A stretch of DNA of 5,214 bases from Limnohabitans sp. Rim8 (GTDB taxonomy: Bacteria > Pseudomonadota > Gammaproteobacteria > Burkholderiales > Burkholderiaceae_C). The notes under the pieces were generated by a model. The model was not told the DNA's origin, did not search any database, and saw nothing but the letters and a program-made list of their open reading frames with translations. The stretch spans positions 1-5,214 of the forward strand of contig CAMDXR010000237.1 in NCBI GenBank assembly GCA_945877725.1. Direction: 5' to 3'. Shown here in pieces: positions 1 through 5,214 of this stretch (position 1 is the stretch's first letter; each line of letters begins with the position of its first letter). A program made the position numbers and the translations under genes.

Positions 1-485
1 TGCAAAATCTTTTCAAGTTGAATCTCGGGCAGCACCGGCACCTGCGAGTTGGCCAAACCCAGGCGGCGCGAACGCATGGCCACTTGGGCCCCGCTTTCTT
101 CGCCCGTGACATACAAAGTGCTCATGCCACTGCGTTGCAACGCATCCACCGCTTGCAGCAGCAAGGTGGATTTGCCAATCCCCGGGTCACCCCCAATCAG
201 CACCACACCCCCCTCGACCATCCCCCCGCCCAGCACCCGGTCCAGCTCGTCGATGCCGGTCGGGTGGCGGTCAAAATCGGTGGCCTCAATCTCGGACAAC
301 GGCAACACTTCGGAAGTGGGGGCCAGTGAGGCGTGCACCGAACCAAAGCGGTTTTTCACTGCGGCAGGCTCAGCCGAACCCTCAATTAGCGTGTTCCAGG
401 CGTTGCAACTGGGGCATTTGCCCATCCAGCGCGCACTGGTGCCGCCACATTCGGTGCAAGTAAAAATCGATTTGTCTTTGGCCAT
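1..485 (-). CDS. radA: DNA repair protein RadA/Sms, N-terminal part (runs off left edge)
   Basis: RadA (Sms) is a RecA-like ATPase that drives branch migration of recombination intermediates in the cytoplasm and supports RecA-dependent repair. The 161 codons visible begin with MAKDKSIFTCTECGG, the canonical RadA opening. A four-cysteine zinc finger is formed by C10, C13, C24 and C27 (CTEC and CPSC). A linker follows, then the ATPase domain: TGIDELDRVLGGG at about 76-88 and a Walker A motif GGDPGIGKST at 98-107, then LYVTGEES at 124-131. The KNRFG motif and Lon-like C-terminal domain would lie beyond the window. The start is fixed by family alignment, although the ribosome site is poor (AAAGG about 12 bases upstream). 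The gene follows the nitronate monooxygenase-like gene on the same strand, separated by a palindromic repeat. Nothing in the visible part looks broken. Identity is near certain. Confidence 0.96.
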   Translation of the reverse strand, partial: MAKDKSIFTCTECGGTSARWMGKCPSCNAWNTLIEGSAEPAAVKNRFGSVHASLAPTSEVLPLSEIEATDFDRHPTGIDELDRVLGGGMVEGGVVLIGGDPGIGKSTLLLQAVDALQRSGMSTLYVTGEESGAQVAMRSRRLGLANSQVPVLPEIQLEKIL

Positions 486-536
486 GTGCTAATTGTGCCT
501 TTGCCAAGCCATGACCTGAAAAGCCCAGTCCTAAGT

Positions 537-570
537 TGTCACCCCCGAGGTAATCGGGGGTCCATGCCTT
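537..570 (-). repeat. REP-like palindromic element, copy 1 (intergenic)
   Basis: Read on the minus strand this copy is GCATGGACCCCCGA-ttacc-TCGGGGGTGACA, a perfect 8-bp stem (541-548 with 554-561) and a 5-base loop. The TGGA...TGACA flanks around a CCCGA/TCGGG stem resemble the short palindromic repeats scattered through many proteobacterial genomes; that assignment is from memory. It lies between the monooxygenase stop codon, which it overlaps at its edge, and radA. No run of U follows the hairpin on either strand, so it is not a classical intrinsic terminator, though it could stabilise mRNA ends. Confidence 0.7.
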
Positions 571-1699
571 AAACCCTGTCACCTCCGACCTGATCGAGGG
601 TCCATGCCTTCACAAAATCGCGCGTGATGTCGGTGGCACTGGCGTGGCGCGCAGTCGAGGCGTTTTGACCTGACCACAGCGGTGTGAAATCGCTGCTTTG
701 CCGAGACTCAGCCGCTGACCGCAGCAGTGACATGCCAGCAGTGGCCAAGGGAAATGCTGGGGCGTGGTCGCACATTGGCCCCAACTCGCGCATCACGCGG
801 TTGACGATGCCTCTGGCGGGTCTGCCACTGAACACATTGGTCAAAGCCGTGTGCTGCGCCGCTGGCGATTGCAAGGCCGCCCGGTGCAGGGCGCTGGTGG
901 TGGCCTCGTGGCTGCACAAAAAAGCAGTGCCAATTTGTACCCCGGCCGCGCCCAAGCACCGTGCTGCCGCCACCGCTTGCGCGCTGCCAATGCCGCCAGC
1001 CGCAATCACAGGCAGTTTCACGGCTTGCACCACCTGGGGCAATAAAGCCAGAGTGCCCAGTTGCGTAGACAAATCGTCGGTCAAAAACATGCCTCTGTGA
1101 CCACCTGCCTCCAAGCCTTGGGCAATGATGGCATCGACCCCTTGGTCTTGCAGCCACAAAGCCTCTTGCACCGTGGTGGCGGATGACCAAACCCGGCTGC
1201 CCCAGCTTTTGACTCGTGCCAATAAATCGGGCGCTGGCAAACCAAAATGAAAGCTCACCACGGCCGGGCGAAACGCCTCCAGCACATCGGCACTTTCGTG
1301 GCTAAAGGGCAAACGCCCCGGCCCTGTGGGCAGGTTGTCAGTTTCCAGACCCAGCTCTTGGTAATAAGGGGCCAGCACTTTTTGCCAGCGCGCCATGCGA
1401 TCAGGGTCGGGCGCTGGGTTGGGATGGCAAAAAAAGTTGACATTGAACGGCGCGTCGCTGGCCGCAGACAAAGCAGTCAACTCGGCGTGCAAAGCCTCAG
1501 GGCTGAGCATGGCCGCAGGCACCGAGCCCAAACCGCCACCCTTGCCCACGGCCAAAGCCAAACGGTGGTCTTGCGCGCCCGCCATGGGCGCCTGAATGAT
1601 GGGCGCTTGCAGACCCGGACACAACTCGGGCAAACAAGCGGGTCCGGCTTGGTGAGAGGCTTGCATCGACAAATCAGACGGCAAGGACTGGGCTGACAT
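569..1699 (-). CDS. Nitronate monooxygenase family protein (2-nitropropane dioxygenase-like)
   Basis: Class I nitronate monooxygenases are FMN-dependent TIM-barrel enzymes that oxidise alkyl nitronates such as propionate-3-nitronate, probably for detoxification. Family marks, in the 376-residue numbering: QAPMAG at 36-41; GGGLGSVPAAML at 54-65; PFNVNFF at 84-90; VVSFHFGLP at 147-155; AQGLEAGGHRG at 193-203 with the presumed catalytic His201; AAGGIG at 233-238 (FMN phosphate loop); GVQIGTAFL at 253-261. Length fits the family (about 330-370). The N-terminus is long: about 35 residues precede QAPMAG, where relatives usually have fewer, and no clear Shine-Dalgarno precedes 1699. Met12 (1666) is a possible alternative start, also without a good ribosome site. 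The last 12-13 codons (KAWTLDQVGGDRV) come from a REP-like repeat, so the native C-terminus probably ended or continued differently. Substrate is unknown; enoyl-ACP reductase (FabK)-type relatives share the fold but fit the motifs less well. Confidence 0.88.
   Translation of the reverse strand: MSAQSLPSDLSMQASHQAGPACLPELCPGLQAPIIQAPMAGAQDHRLALAVGKGGGLGSVPAAMLSPEALHAELTALSAASDAPFNVNFFCHPNPAPDPDRMARWQKVLAPYYQELGLETDNLPTGPGRLPFSHESADVLEAFRPAVVSFHFGLPAPDLLARVKSWGSRVWSSATTVQEALWLQDQGVDAIIAQGLEAGGHRGMFLTDDLSTQLGTLALLPQVVQAVKLPVIAAGGIGSAQAVAAARCLGAAGVQIGTAFLCSHEATTSALHRAALQSPAAQHTALTNVFSGRPARGIVNRVMRELGPMCDHAPAFPLATAGMSLLRSAAESRQSSDFTPLWSGQNASTARHASATDITRDFVKAWTLDQVGGDRV
577..610 (-). repeat. REP-like palindromic element, copy 2 (inside the 3' end of the monooxygenase gene)
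   Basis: This is a direct tandem copy of the element at 537-570 with a period of 40 bases: 29 of 34 positions are identical. Three of the five differences fall in the loop or its edge and two fall in the stem (584 and 597), so the stem now carries a mismatch and a wobble pair. The copy is translated as the tail KAWTLDQVGGDR of the upstream gene. The tandem arrangement in the same orientation suggests either local duplication or insertion of one element beside another. Confidence 0.7.
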
Positions 1700-1758
1700 A
1701 TATAGAGCAGTGAGGGGAGGTCAAGGCGTTCAGGCGGTGATCTTAGGGGAAACCCAAT

Positions 1759-1784
1759 GGCCGGACAGCTTAAGGGTCCTGGCC
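1759..1784. other. Imperfect inverted repeat in the gap between the phosphodiesterase-like gene and the monooxygenase gene
   Basis: GGCCGGAC (1759-1766) pairs with GTCC (1776-1779) plus GGCC (1781-1784), with one bulged T at 1780 and a 9-base loop. It lies in the 153-base gap between two minus-strand genes. A second small hairpin, GTCTT-cgatt-AAGAC (1834-1848), lies only 5 bases past the stop of the phosphodiesterase-like gene. Neither is followed by a U-run on the minus strand, so a terminator role is possible but weakly supported. The rest of the gap (1700-1852) shows no gene that I can support. Confidence 0.3.
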
Positions 1785-1852
1785 GCCTTCAGTCGAGTCA
1801 CCATGGACACGCGGTGCATTGCCATGCTGAAGCGTCTTCGATTAAGACAACA

Positions 1853-2716
1853 TCAGGAATTAAGTGCAAGTTCGCTGCGAATTTGCTTGACTTGTTTCAA
1901 TTTGACCGCTTCAAGGCCCAATAAACGGGCAGCAGGACTTGAAAACCAAGCGGCATGCTCTAGAAATAACAATCGATTTTGGGGCAACAGCAACTGCGCA
2001 GCGGCCCTTGGTTGTAAAGGCGCCCATTCACGCGACAAAGCCTGCGTGAGGCTCTGTGAAGTCTCCGGTAAGGCGCTGGCCAAAATGTCTGCCTCTTGCA
2101 CCAGCACAGCCAAGCAATCCGGCTGCAGCAGATCAAACTCCCTTGCCCGCACTTGCATATGAAAGCCTTTCACCCGAACGGGATCGGTCGCCATGATGCA
2201 ATGCGCCAAATTTTGCCGACCCACTTCAGGCAACCCGCCGGCCAACATCAAAGCTTGCAAATCCTGAACTGCACGCGCCTCAAATTCACTGGGGCGCGTA
2301 TTGGAGCCGCCAGGATGCAAAAAATCATGCCCCGCCATGATGGACAAGGCCATTGCCGCCACAGACGGATTATTGGCACCAGAAACCCCCAAAAAGCGAG
2401 CCGCCTTCAGCAAGTAAGTCATGCACACCAAGGTGTCGGCAATGTGCAAACGGTTGTGATAAGCCGGCTCCAGGCCTTGTTGCTGGCGAAGAGCCCCATC
2501 GCGCTCAACCTGTTCGACAACGGTTCGTCCAAAAGCAAGCAAGCGACCTGCTGGCGATGCCGTTCGGGGCAAGCCCCAGTCCAGTTGCCGCCATGCACGC
2601 TCGAAAACCAAGGGCAAGCCGGGCCATTTTTCTGGCCATTTGTGTCGCAAGTTTCGCAACGAGGCGGTGAGTTGCCGCAAATTCGGTTTTTCTGCGATGG
2701 GAGAGGGGTTGGCCAT
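1853..2716 (-). CDS. HD-superfamily hydrolase resembling class I cyclic nucleotide phosphodiesterases
   Basis: The 287-residue protein carries the metal-binding signature of class I (PDEase_I type) phosphodiesterases, which hydrolyse cAMP or cGMP to the 5'-monophosphate using two metals. Visible: YHNRLHIADT at 86-95 (His87 equivalent to the general acid, His91 metal ligand, Asp94), AGHDFLHPGGSN at 128-139 (His130 and Asp131 metal ligands, plus the HPG and Asn found after this pair in mammalian enzymes), MATD at 175-178 (compare LATD), and EAD at 208-210 (Asp210, last metal ligand) followed by SREW at 228-231, like the RQW segment of PDE4. It is shorter than eukaryotic catalytic domains (about 330). 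The glutamine that clamps the purine ring appears replaced: the region aligning with it reads QNRLLFLE (246-253). No signal peptide or membrane segment is seen. The start lies 1 base after the upstream stop, implying translational coupling. A generic HD phosphohydrolase is the alternative; substrate is inferred, not shown. Confidence 0.75.
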   Translation of the reverse strand: MANPSPIAEKPNLRQLTASLRNLRHKWPEKWPGLPLVFERAWRQLDWGLPRTASPAGRLLAFGRTVVEQVERDGALRQQQGLEPAYHNRLHIADTLVCMTYLLKAARFLGVSGANNPSVAAMALSIMAGHDFLHPGGSNTRPSEFEARAVQDLQALMLAGGLPEVGRQNLAHCIMATDPVRVKGFHMQVRAREFDLLQPDCLAVLVQEADILASALPETSQSLTQALSREWAPLQPRAAAQLLLPQNRLLFLEHAAWFSSPAARLLGLEAVKLKQVKQIRSELALNS

Positions 2717-2717
2717 T

Positions 2718-3068
2718 TCAGGTTTTCGTGCGCAACACGTTCTGCATGTTTTGTTGAAGCATCATGGCTTCAAACACCGCCGTCAAAATCGGGGAGGCCG
2801 TTTTCAGCATCTCCCTCAGGCCTTCAGCGGTAATTTCAAGTAGAAGCGACGGCTCCCCGGCCAATGCTGTGGCCCCCCGAATCCCCCCTTGCAGCATCGC
2901 CTGCTCACCAAAAGAGTCGCCTTCTCGCAAAGTGGCAAAAACAGCGCCCGTATTTTTGTCGGCCATCTGAATGCTGCCCGATTGAATGAAGTAGAGCTTG
3001 GCTGCGGGTTCTCCGGCCTTAAAAAGCACGTCGCCCGTATCGAGCTTGATTTCTTCAAATGAACTCAT
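2718..3068 (-). CDS. Small stand-alone cyclic-nucleotide-binding domain protein
   Basis: The 116 residues form essentially one CRP/PKA-regulatory-type beta-roll. Visible: GDVLFKAGEPAAKLYFIQSG at 12-31 (the typical early strands and glycine turns), then the phosphate-binding cassette EGDSFGEQAML at 49-59 with GGIRGATALA at 61-70. Glu55 and Arg64 sit where cAMP-binding proteins hold the ribose 2'-OH and the cyclic phosphate; the layout FGE-x8-R-x-AT matches protein kinase A regulatory subunits closely, so nucleotide binding is plausible. A helical tail (about 76-116) follows, rich in Met, Gln and Leu. There is no helix-turn-helix domain, so this is not a CRP-like transcription factor. It overlaps the upstream gene by ATGA and ends 1 base before the phosphodiesterase-like gene, which suggests a sensor or regulatory subunit for that enzyme (inference). 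No Shine-Dalgarno is visible before ATG; coupling explains the start. Confidence 0.85.
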   Translation of the reverse strand: MSSFEEIKLDTGDVLFKAGEPAAKLYFIQSGSIQMADKNTGAVFATLREGDSFGEQAMLQGGIRGATALAGEPSLLLEITAEGLREMLKTASPILTAVFEAMMLQQNMQNVLRTKT

Positions 3069-3565
3069 GACAACAAGGGCGGAGGAGCCGTCAATTGCAA
3101 GGTGCGCATGACGGTTGATTTGAGAATGCCTTTGAGTCCAGGCGGCATGTTTTTAACCAACTTAGAGATGACATAAATAGGAAAAACGCGCACCTGAACA
3201 TCGTCCACGGCAACAGCATCCATGTGGTGGGGTAGACCGCCCACCCCTTCGGCCAAACCGATCACACTGCCCGGCCCCAGTCGGAAGATCTCATCGCCCT
3301 TGACCCCCAAAACGGCACCCTTGATCACAAAATAGGCCGAGTTGACCGGCTCCCCTTGACGGGCAAAACGAGTTTTGGCGCGGATCAATGACGTGCTCAA
3401 TTCAGAGGATCCCCAAAGAGAAAAATACAAGCGCTCATTGGCATTGAGTTTGCCGGAATGGTAGAGCTCCAAACTTTGCTTGGAGTAGGGGTCACGGACG
3501 CCCAGCGCATGTAAATGGTCAATATTCACAGCAAAAGAAGAGGCTGCAAATTTGCTCGTACTCAT
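3065..3565 (-). CDS. Cyclic-nucleotide-binding-fold protein with degenerate binding cassette
   Basis: First gene of the three-gene operon, 166 residues from the chosen start. The N-terminal 60 residues are not recognised. From about 62 a CNB-type beta-roll follows: KTRFARQGEPVNSAYFVIKG at 64-83 mirrors the early strands of its neighbour, then GDEIFRLGPGSVIGLAEG at 90-107. Where a cassette would read FGE...R-AT, this protein has VIGLAEGVGGLPHHMDAVAV (101-120): the glutamate is displaced and no arginine is present. Classical cAMP or cGMP binding is therefore unlikely; it may be structural, bind something else, or pair with the intact domain next door. No helix-turn-helix is seen. An in-frame ATG lies 42 bases upstream (3607), but the one at 3565 has a good AAGGGG site and is preferred. 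It ends in an ATGA overlap with the next gene. Confidence 0.78.
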   Translation of the reverse strand: MSTSKFAASSFAVNIDHLHALGVRDPYSKQSLELYHSGKLNANERLYFSLWGSSELSTSLIRAKTRFARQGEPVNSAYFVIKGAVLGVKGDEIFRLGPGSVIGLAEGVGGLPHHMDAVAVDDVQVRVFPIYVISKLVKNMPPGLKGILKSTVMRTLQLTAPPPLLS

Positions 3566-3571
3566 GTTGAA

Positions 3572-3577
3572 CCCCTT
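3572..3577 (-). promoter_or_regulatory. Shine-Dalgarno site deciding the start at 3565
   Basis: On the minus strand AAGGGG lies 6 bases before the ATG at 3565. The alternative in-frame ATG at 3607 has no purine-rich site at a workable distance; its nearest, in GTAAGGGCC, is more than 20 bases away. This favours the 166-residue product over a 180-residue one. Confidence 0.6.
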
Positions 3578-3673
3578 CACCCAAATATTAAAAATCAAAA
3601 GCTTCATAGGCCATCCACACTGAAATGGCCCTTACCAGACCTGAAGATTCACCCACCCAACAGACAAGTAAAC

Positions 3674-3702
3674 ATCTTACATCCATATAATTTAACTAAC
3701 AA
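3674..3702 (-). promoter_or_regulatory. Candidate sigma-70 promoter for the minus-strand cyclic-nucleotide operon
   Basis: On the minus strand TTGTTA (3702-3697) and TAAGAT (3679-3674) are separated by exactly 17 bases; each matches the consensus hexamer at 4 of 6 positions. It would start transcription near 3667 and leave a leader of about 100 bases before the ATG at 3565. The surroundings are very AT-rich, so chance matches are expected; moderate to low confidence. Confidence 0.35.
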
Positions 3703-3748
3703 ATTTTAACGATATTAACAATATTATTTCTTTAATACCAATAAAAAT

Positions 3749-3768
3749 GTCAATTTTGAAGTATTGAC
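3749..3768. promoter_or_regulatory. Inverted repeat, possible operator
   Basis: GTCAAT (3749-3754) and ATTGAC (3763-3768) are perfect reverse complements separated by 8 bases. The element sits centrally in the divergent promoter region, about 90 bases before the chemoreceptor start and about 50 bases upstream of the candidate operon promoter. The geometry suits a dimeric DNA-binding protein, but it does not match CRP (TGTGA-N6-TCACA) or FNR (TTGAT-N4-ATCAA) boxes. Confidence 0.35.
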
Positions 3769-3855
3769 GATATCATGACTTAAAACGGGTCCGCGTTTGA
3801 CAACGTCCCCCAAGGGTCACTTTCAGGGCAATTTACCTCTAAAGCAATATTTCAT

Positions 3856-5214
3856 ATGAAGCATTTAAGTGTCGGCATCCGTCTGTTCATTTTGGTCGGT
3901 CTACTGTCTCTGGTGTCCATCGTGATCGGTGTGACGGGACTCAGAAGCATGTCGGCATCGGTCGAAGGTCTTCGCACGGTTTACGTGGACCGGGTCGTGC
4001 CCTTGCGCGAACTCAAAGTGATCGATGATTTTTATGCCGTGAACATTGTGGACATGACGCACAAGGTGCACAACGGCAACATTGGCTGGGCTGAAGCCAA
4101 AAAAACACTGCAAGACGCAAGACTTGGGATCAAAACGAAATGGGCCACTTACAAGTTAAGCGCCCTGGTCGAAAAGGAAAAAAAATTGGTGTCCGAAATG
4201 GAGCCCATGTTGGCCGTGGTTGAATCCACACTGAATCAACTGCAGGGCATCCTCGAAAATGAAGACACAAAGGGCCTCAGGCATTTCGCGGTCGAAGTCC
4301 TGTACCAGTCAATTGATCCCATCAGCGCCAAATTTTCCGAATTGATTGAAGTGCAATTGGATGTAGCCAAATCCGAATACACCCAGTCCATTGCGCAATA
4401 CGAACAAACCAAAACAATCAGCCTGGCCGTTTTAACGGCGGGCATATTGGTCAGTGTACTTTTTGCCTTGAAAATCATCGGCTCTGTGGTGACCCCTTTG
4501 CGCAAAATGCAAGACACAGCAAAGGTCTTGGCGCAAAACTTCGACTACAGCCTCCGTATTGACGTGACGCAAAACGACGAAGTAGGTGAAACGGCCAAAG
4601 CGTTTAACACCTTGCTGCAAGCACAACAAGATGCCATTGCTCAGGTTAATCGGGTTGTTCAGCACTTGGCGGATGGTCGGCTGAACGAGCGTGTTGAAGG
4701 CGACTTGCATGGTGATCTGGCTTTGATGAAGCTGGCCGTCAACAATTCATTGGACGCAGTACAGCACACGATGGTTGGATTCAACGGACTGTCTCAAGCA
4801 CTTCTGCAAGGCCAATTCAATCACGCCATTGACTACAGTTTGAGTCGGGGTGAATTCCAGCAAAGCTTGTCACAAGCCAGTACGGCATTGCAATCCTTGC
4901 ACCGCATGATTGGCAATGTGGATGCCGTGATGAGCGCCGTTGCCAGTGGCGACTTAACCCAAAAGGTCAACATTGAAGCCACGGGCGATTTGTTACGTCT
5001 GAAGAACAACATCAACAGCTCTTTGGAGTCTCTGGCGCGGGCGCTGAGTGCCGTGCACAACAGCACACGGCAGGTGGCCGCTGCGGCCAATCAAACCAGT
5101 ACCGCGATCAGTCAAATATCGGATGGTGCGCAAAACCAGACGCACGCGATCAGTCAAGTCGCCTTGGCAATTAAACACACCTCCGAATCTGTCAATGATG
5201 TCTCGCGCAACACA
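3856..5214 (+). CDS. Methyl-accepting chemotaxis protein with multiple HAMP-like units, N-terminal part (runs off right edge)
   Basis: The 453 visible codons stay open to the edge. Domains: short cytoplasmic start, membrane helix 1 at about 10-29, periplasmic domain about 30-186, membrane helix 2 at about 187-208. The periplasmic part has YVDRVVPLRELK (43-54) and YAVNIVDMTHKVHNG (60-74), typical of the four-helix-bundle ligand-binding domain of betaproteobacterial receptors. The first HAMP is at about 209-262 (TPLRKM, then the conserved DEVGE at 241-245). Three more HAMP-like units seem to follow: about 263-306 (LADGRLNERV), 308-348 (LLQGQFNHAI) and 349-395 (VASGDLTQKV, then GDLLRLKNNIN). The signalling domain begins after about 400 (AAANQTSTAISQIS). 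The receptor should act with CheW/CheA at the membrane; its ligand is unknown. The start at 3856 precedes a normal MCP membrane anchor, but the ribosome site is weak. It is divergent from the cyclic-nucleotide operon. Confidence 0.92.
   Translation, partial: MKHLSVGIRLFILVGLLSLVSIVIGVTGLRSMSASVEGLRTVYVDRVVPLRELKVIDDFYAVNIVDMTHKVHNGNIGWAEAKKTLQDARLGIKTKWATYKLSALVEKEKKLVSEMEPMLAVVESTLNQLQGILENEDTKGLRHFAVEVLYQSIDPISAKFSELIEVQLDVAKSEYTQSIAQYEQTKTISLAVLTAGILVSVLFALKIIGSVVTPLRKMQDTAKVLAQNFDYSLRIDVTQNDEVGETAKAFNTLLQAQQDAIAQVNRVVQHLADGRLNERVEGDLHGDLALMKLAVNNSLDAVQHTMVGFNGLSQALLQGQFNHAIDYSLSRGEFQQSLSQASTALQSLHRMIGNVDAVMSAVASGDLTQKVNIEATGDLLRLKNNINSSLESLARALSAVHNSTRQVAAAANQTSTAISQISDGAQNQTHAISQVALAIKHTSESVNDVSRNT

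Larger units (their letters stand above)
3640..3785. other. AT-rich divergent intergenic region
   Basis: The 290-base gap between the divergent genes (3566-3855) holds no gene that I can support. Its middle is conspicuously AT-rich compared with flanking coding DNA. TTAAC occurs at 3692-3696, 3706-3710 and 3715-3719, with a further TAAC at 3697-3700, and there is a small inverted repeat ATATT-aac-AATAT (3712-3724). This is the natural place for the promoters of both transcription units and possibly for a regulator or nucleoid-protein site. Confidence 0.55.

Noticed and set aside
541..561. Intrinsic terminator between the monooxygenase-like gene and radA
   Set aside because: The 8-bp hairpin is strong but has no adjacent U-run on the minus strand, and its tandem copy lies inside coding sequence; a REP-like repeat explains it better.
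382..582. Minus-strand 66-codon frame spanning the REP-like copy and the radA start
   Set aside because: It overlaps radA out of frame; its first residues only resemble the monooxygenase tail because both read the same repeat.
684..1190. Overlapping open frames on both strands inside the monooxygenase-like gene
   Set aside because: They are shadows of GC-rich coding sequence; the minus-strand 376-codon frame has the family motifs and the others have none.
1853..2716. HD-GYP (cyclic-di-GMP) phosphodiesterase identity
   Set aside because: There is no GYP motif after the HD pair; the residues following it (FLHPGGSN) fit class I phosphodiesterases instead.
2096..2833. Long plus-strand open frame (245 codons) opposite the phosphodiesterase-like gene
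   Set aside because: It is antisense to a gene with clear motifs, crosses the junction with the neighbouring gene, and its translation is rich in His, Gln and Arg without any domain pattern.
2718..3565. CRP/FNR-type transcription regulators
   Set aside because: Both proteins end soon after the beta-roll and short helices; no helix-turn-helix segment is present.
3779..3834. Sigma-28 or strong sigma-70 promoter for the chemoreceptor
   Set aside because: TTGACA at 3797-3802 is a good -35 hexamer, but at 16-18 bases there is only CTTTCA-like sequence, and TAAAACGG at 3781 lacks a GCCGATAA partner. Not convincing enough to annotate.

Overview
The window looks like a betaproteobacterial chromosome segment. 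Burkholderiales/Comamonadaceae is the most plausible placement, inferred from protein style, GC-rich codon use and the short palindromic repeats; no ribosomal RNA or other decisive marker is present. Six protein genes are visible. Five lie on the minus strand (positions about 1-3565). One divergent gene on the plus strand runs off the right edge.

Minus strand, right to left: a three-gene, tightly packed operon (3565 to 1853) encodes two small single-domain proteins of the cyclic-nucleotide-binding fold and then an HD-type hydrolase. The hydrolase's motifs match class I (mammalian-type) cyclic nucleotide phosphodiesterases: YHNxxHxxD, HDxxHPGxxN, ATD and a late EAD. The junctions are a 4-base ATGA overlap and a 1-base gap, so co-translation is very likely. 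A 153-base gap follows, then a class I nitronate monooxygenase-like flavoenzyme (1699-569), then the N-terminal third of radA/sms (485 to the left edge). Between these last two genes lie two tandem copies of a REP-like palindromic element, one of which forms the last dozen codons of the monooxygenase gene.

Plus strand: from 3856 to the right edge is a membrane chemoreceptor (methyl-accepting chemotaxis protein). It has a four-helix-bundle-like periplasmic domain, two membrane helices, what looks like a series of four consecutive HAMP-like units, and the start of the signalling domain. The divergent intergenic region (3566-3855) is strongly AT-rich in its middle and holds an inverted repeat and a candidate promoter for the minus-strand operon.

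The most interesting element is the 3565-1853 operon. It places a possibly active and a degenerate cyclic-nucleotide-binding domain, neither with a DNA-binding domain, directly beside a class I-like phosphodiesterase and divergent to a chemoreceptor. The suggested reading, which is inference, is a compact cyclic-nucleotide sensing and degradation module, perhaps with unusual substrate specificity because the usual purine-clamping glutamine appears to be missing.
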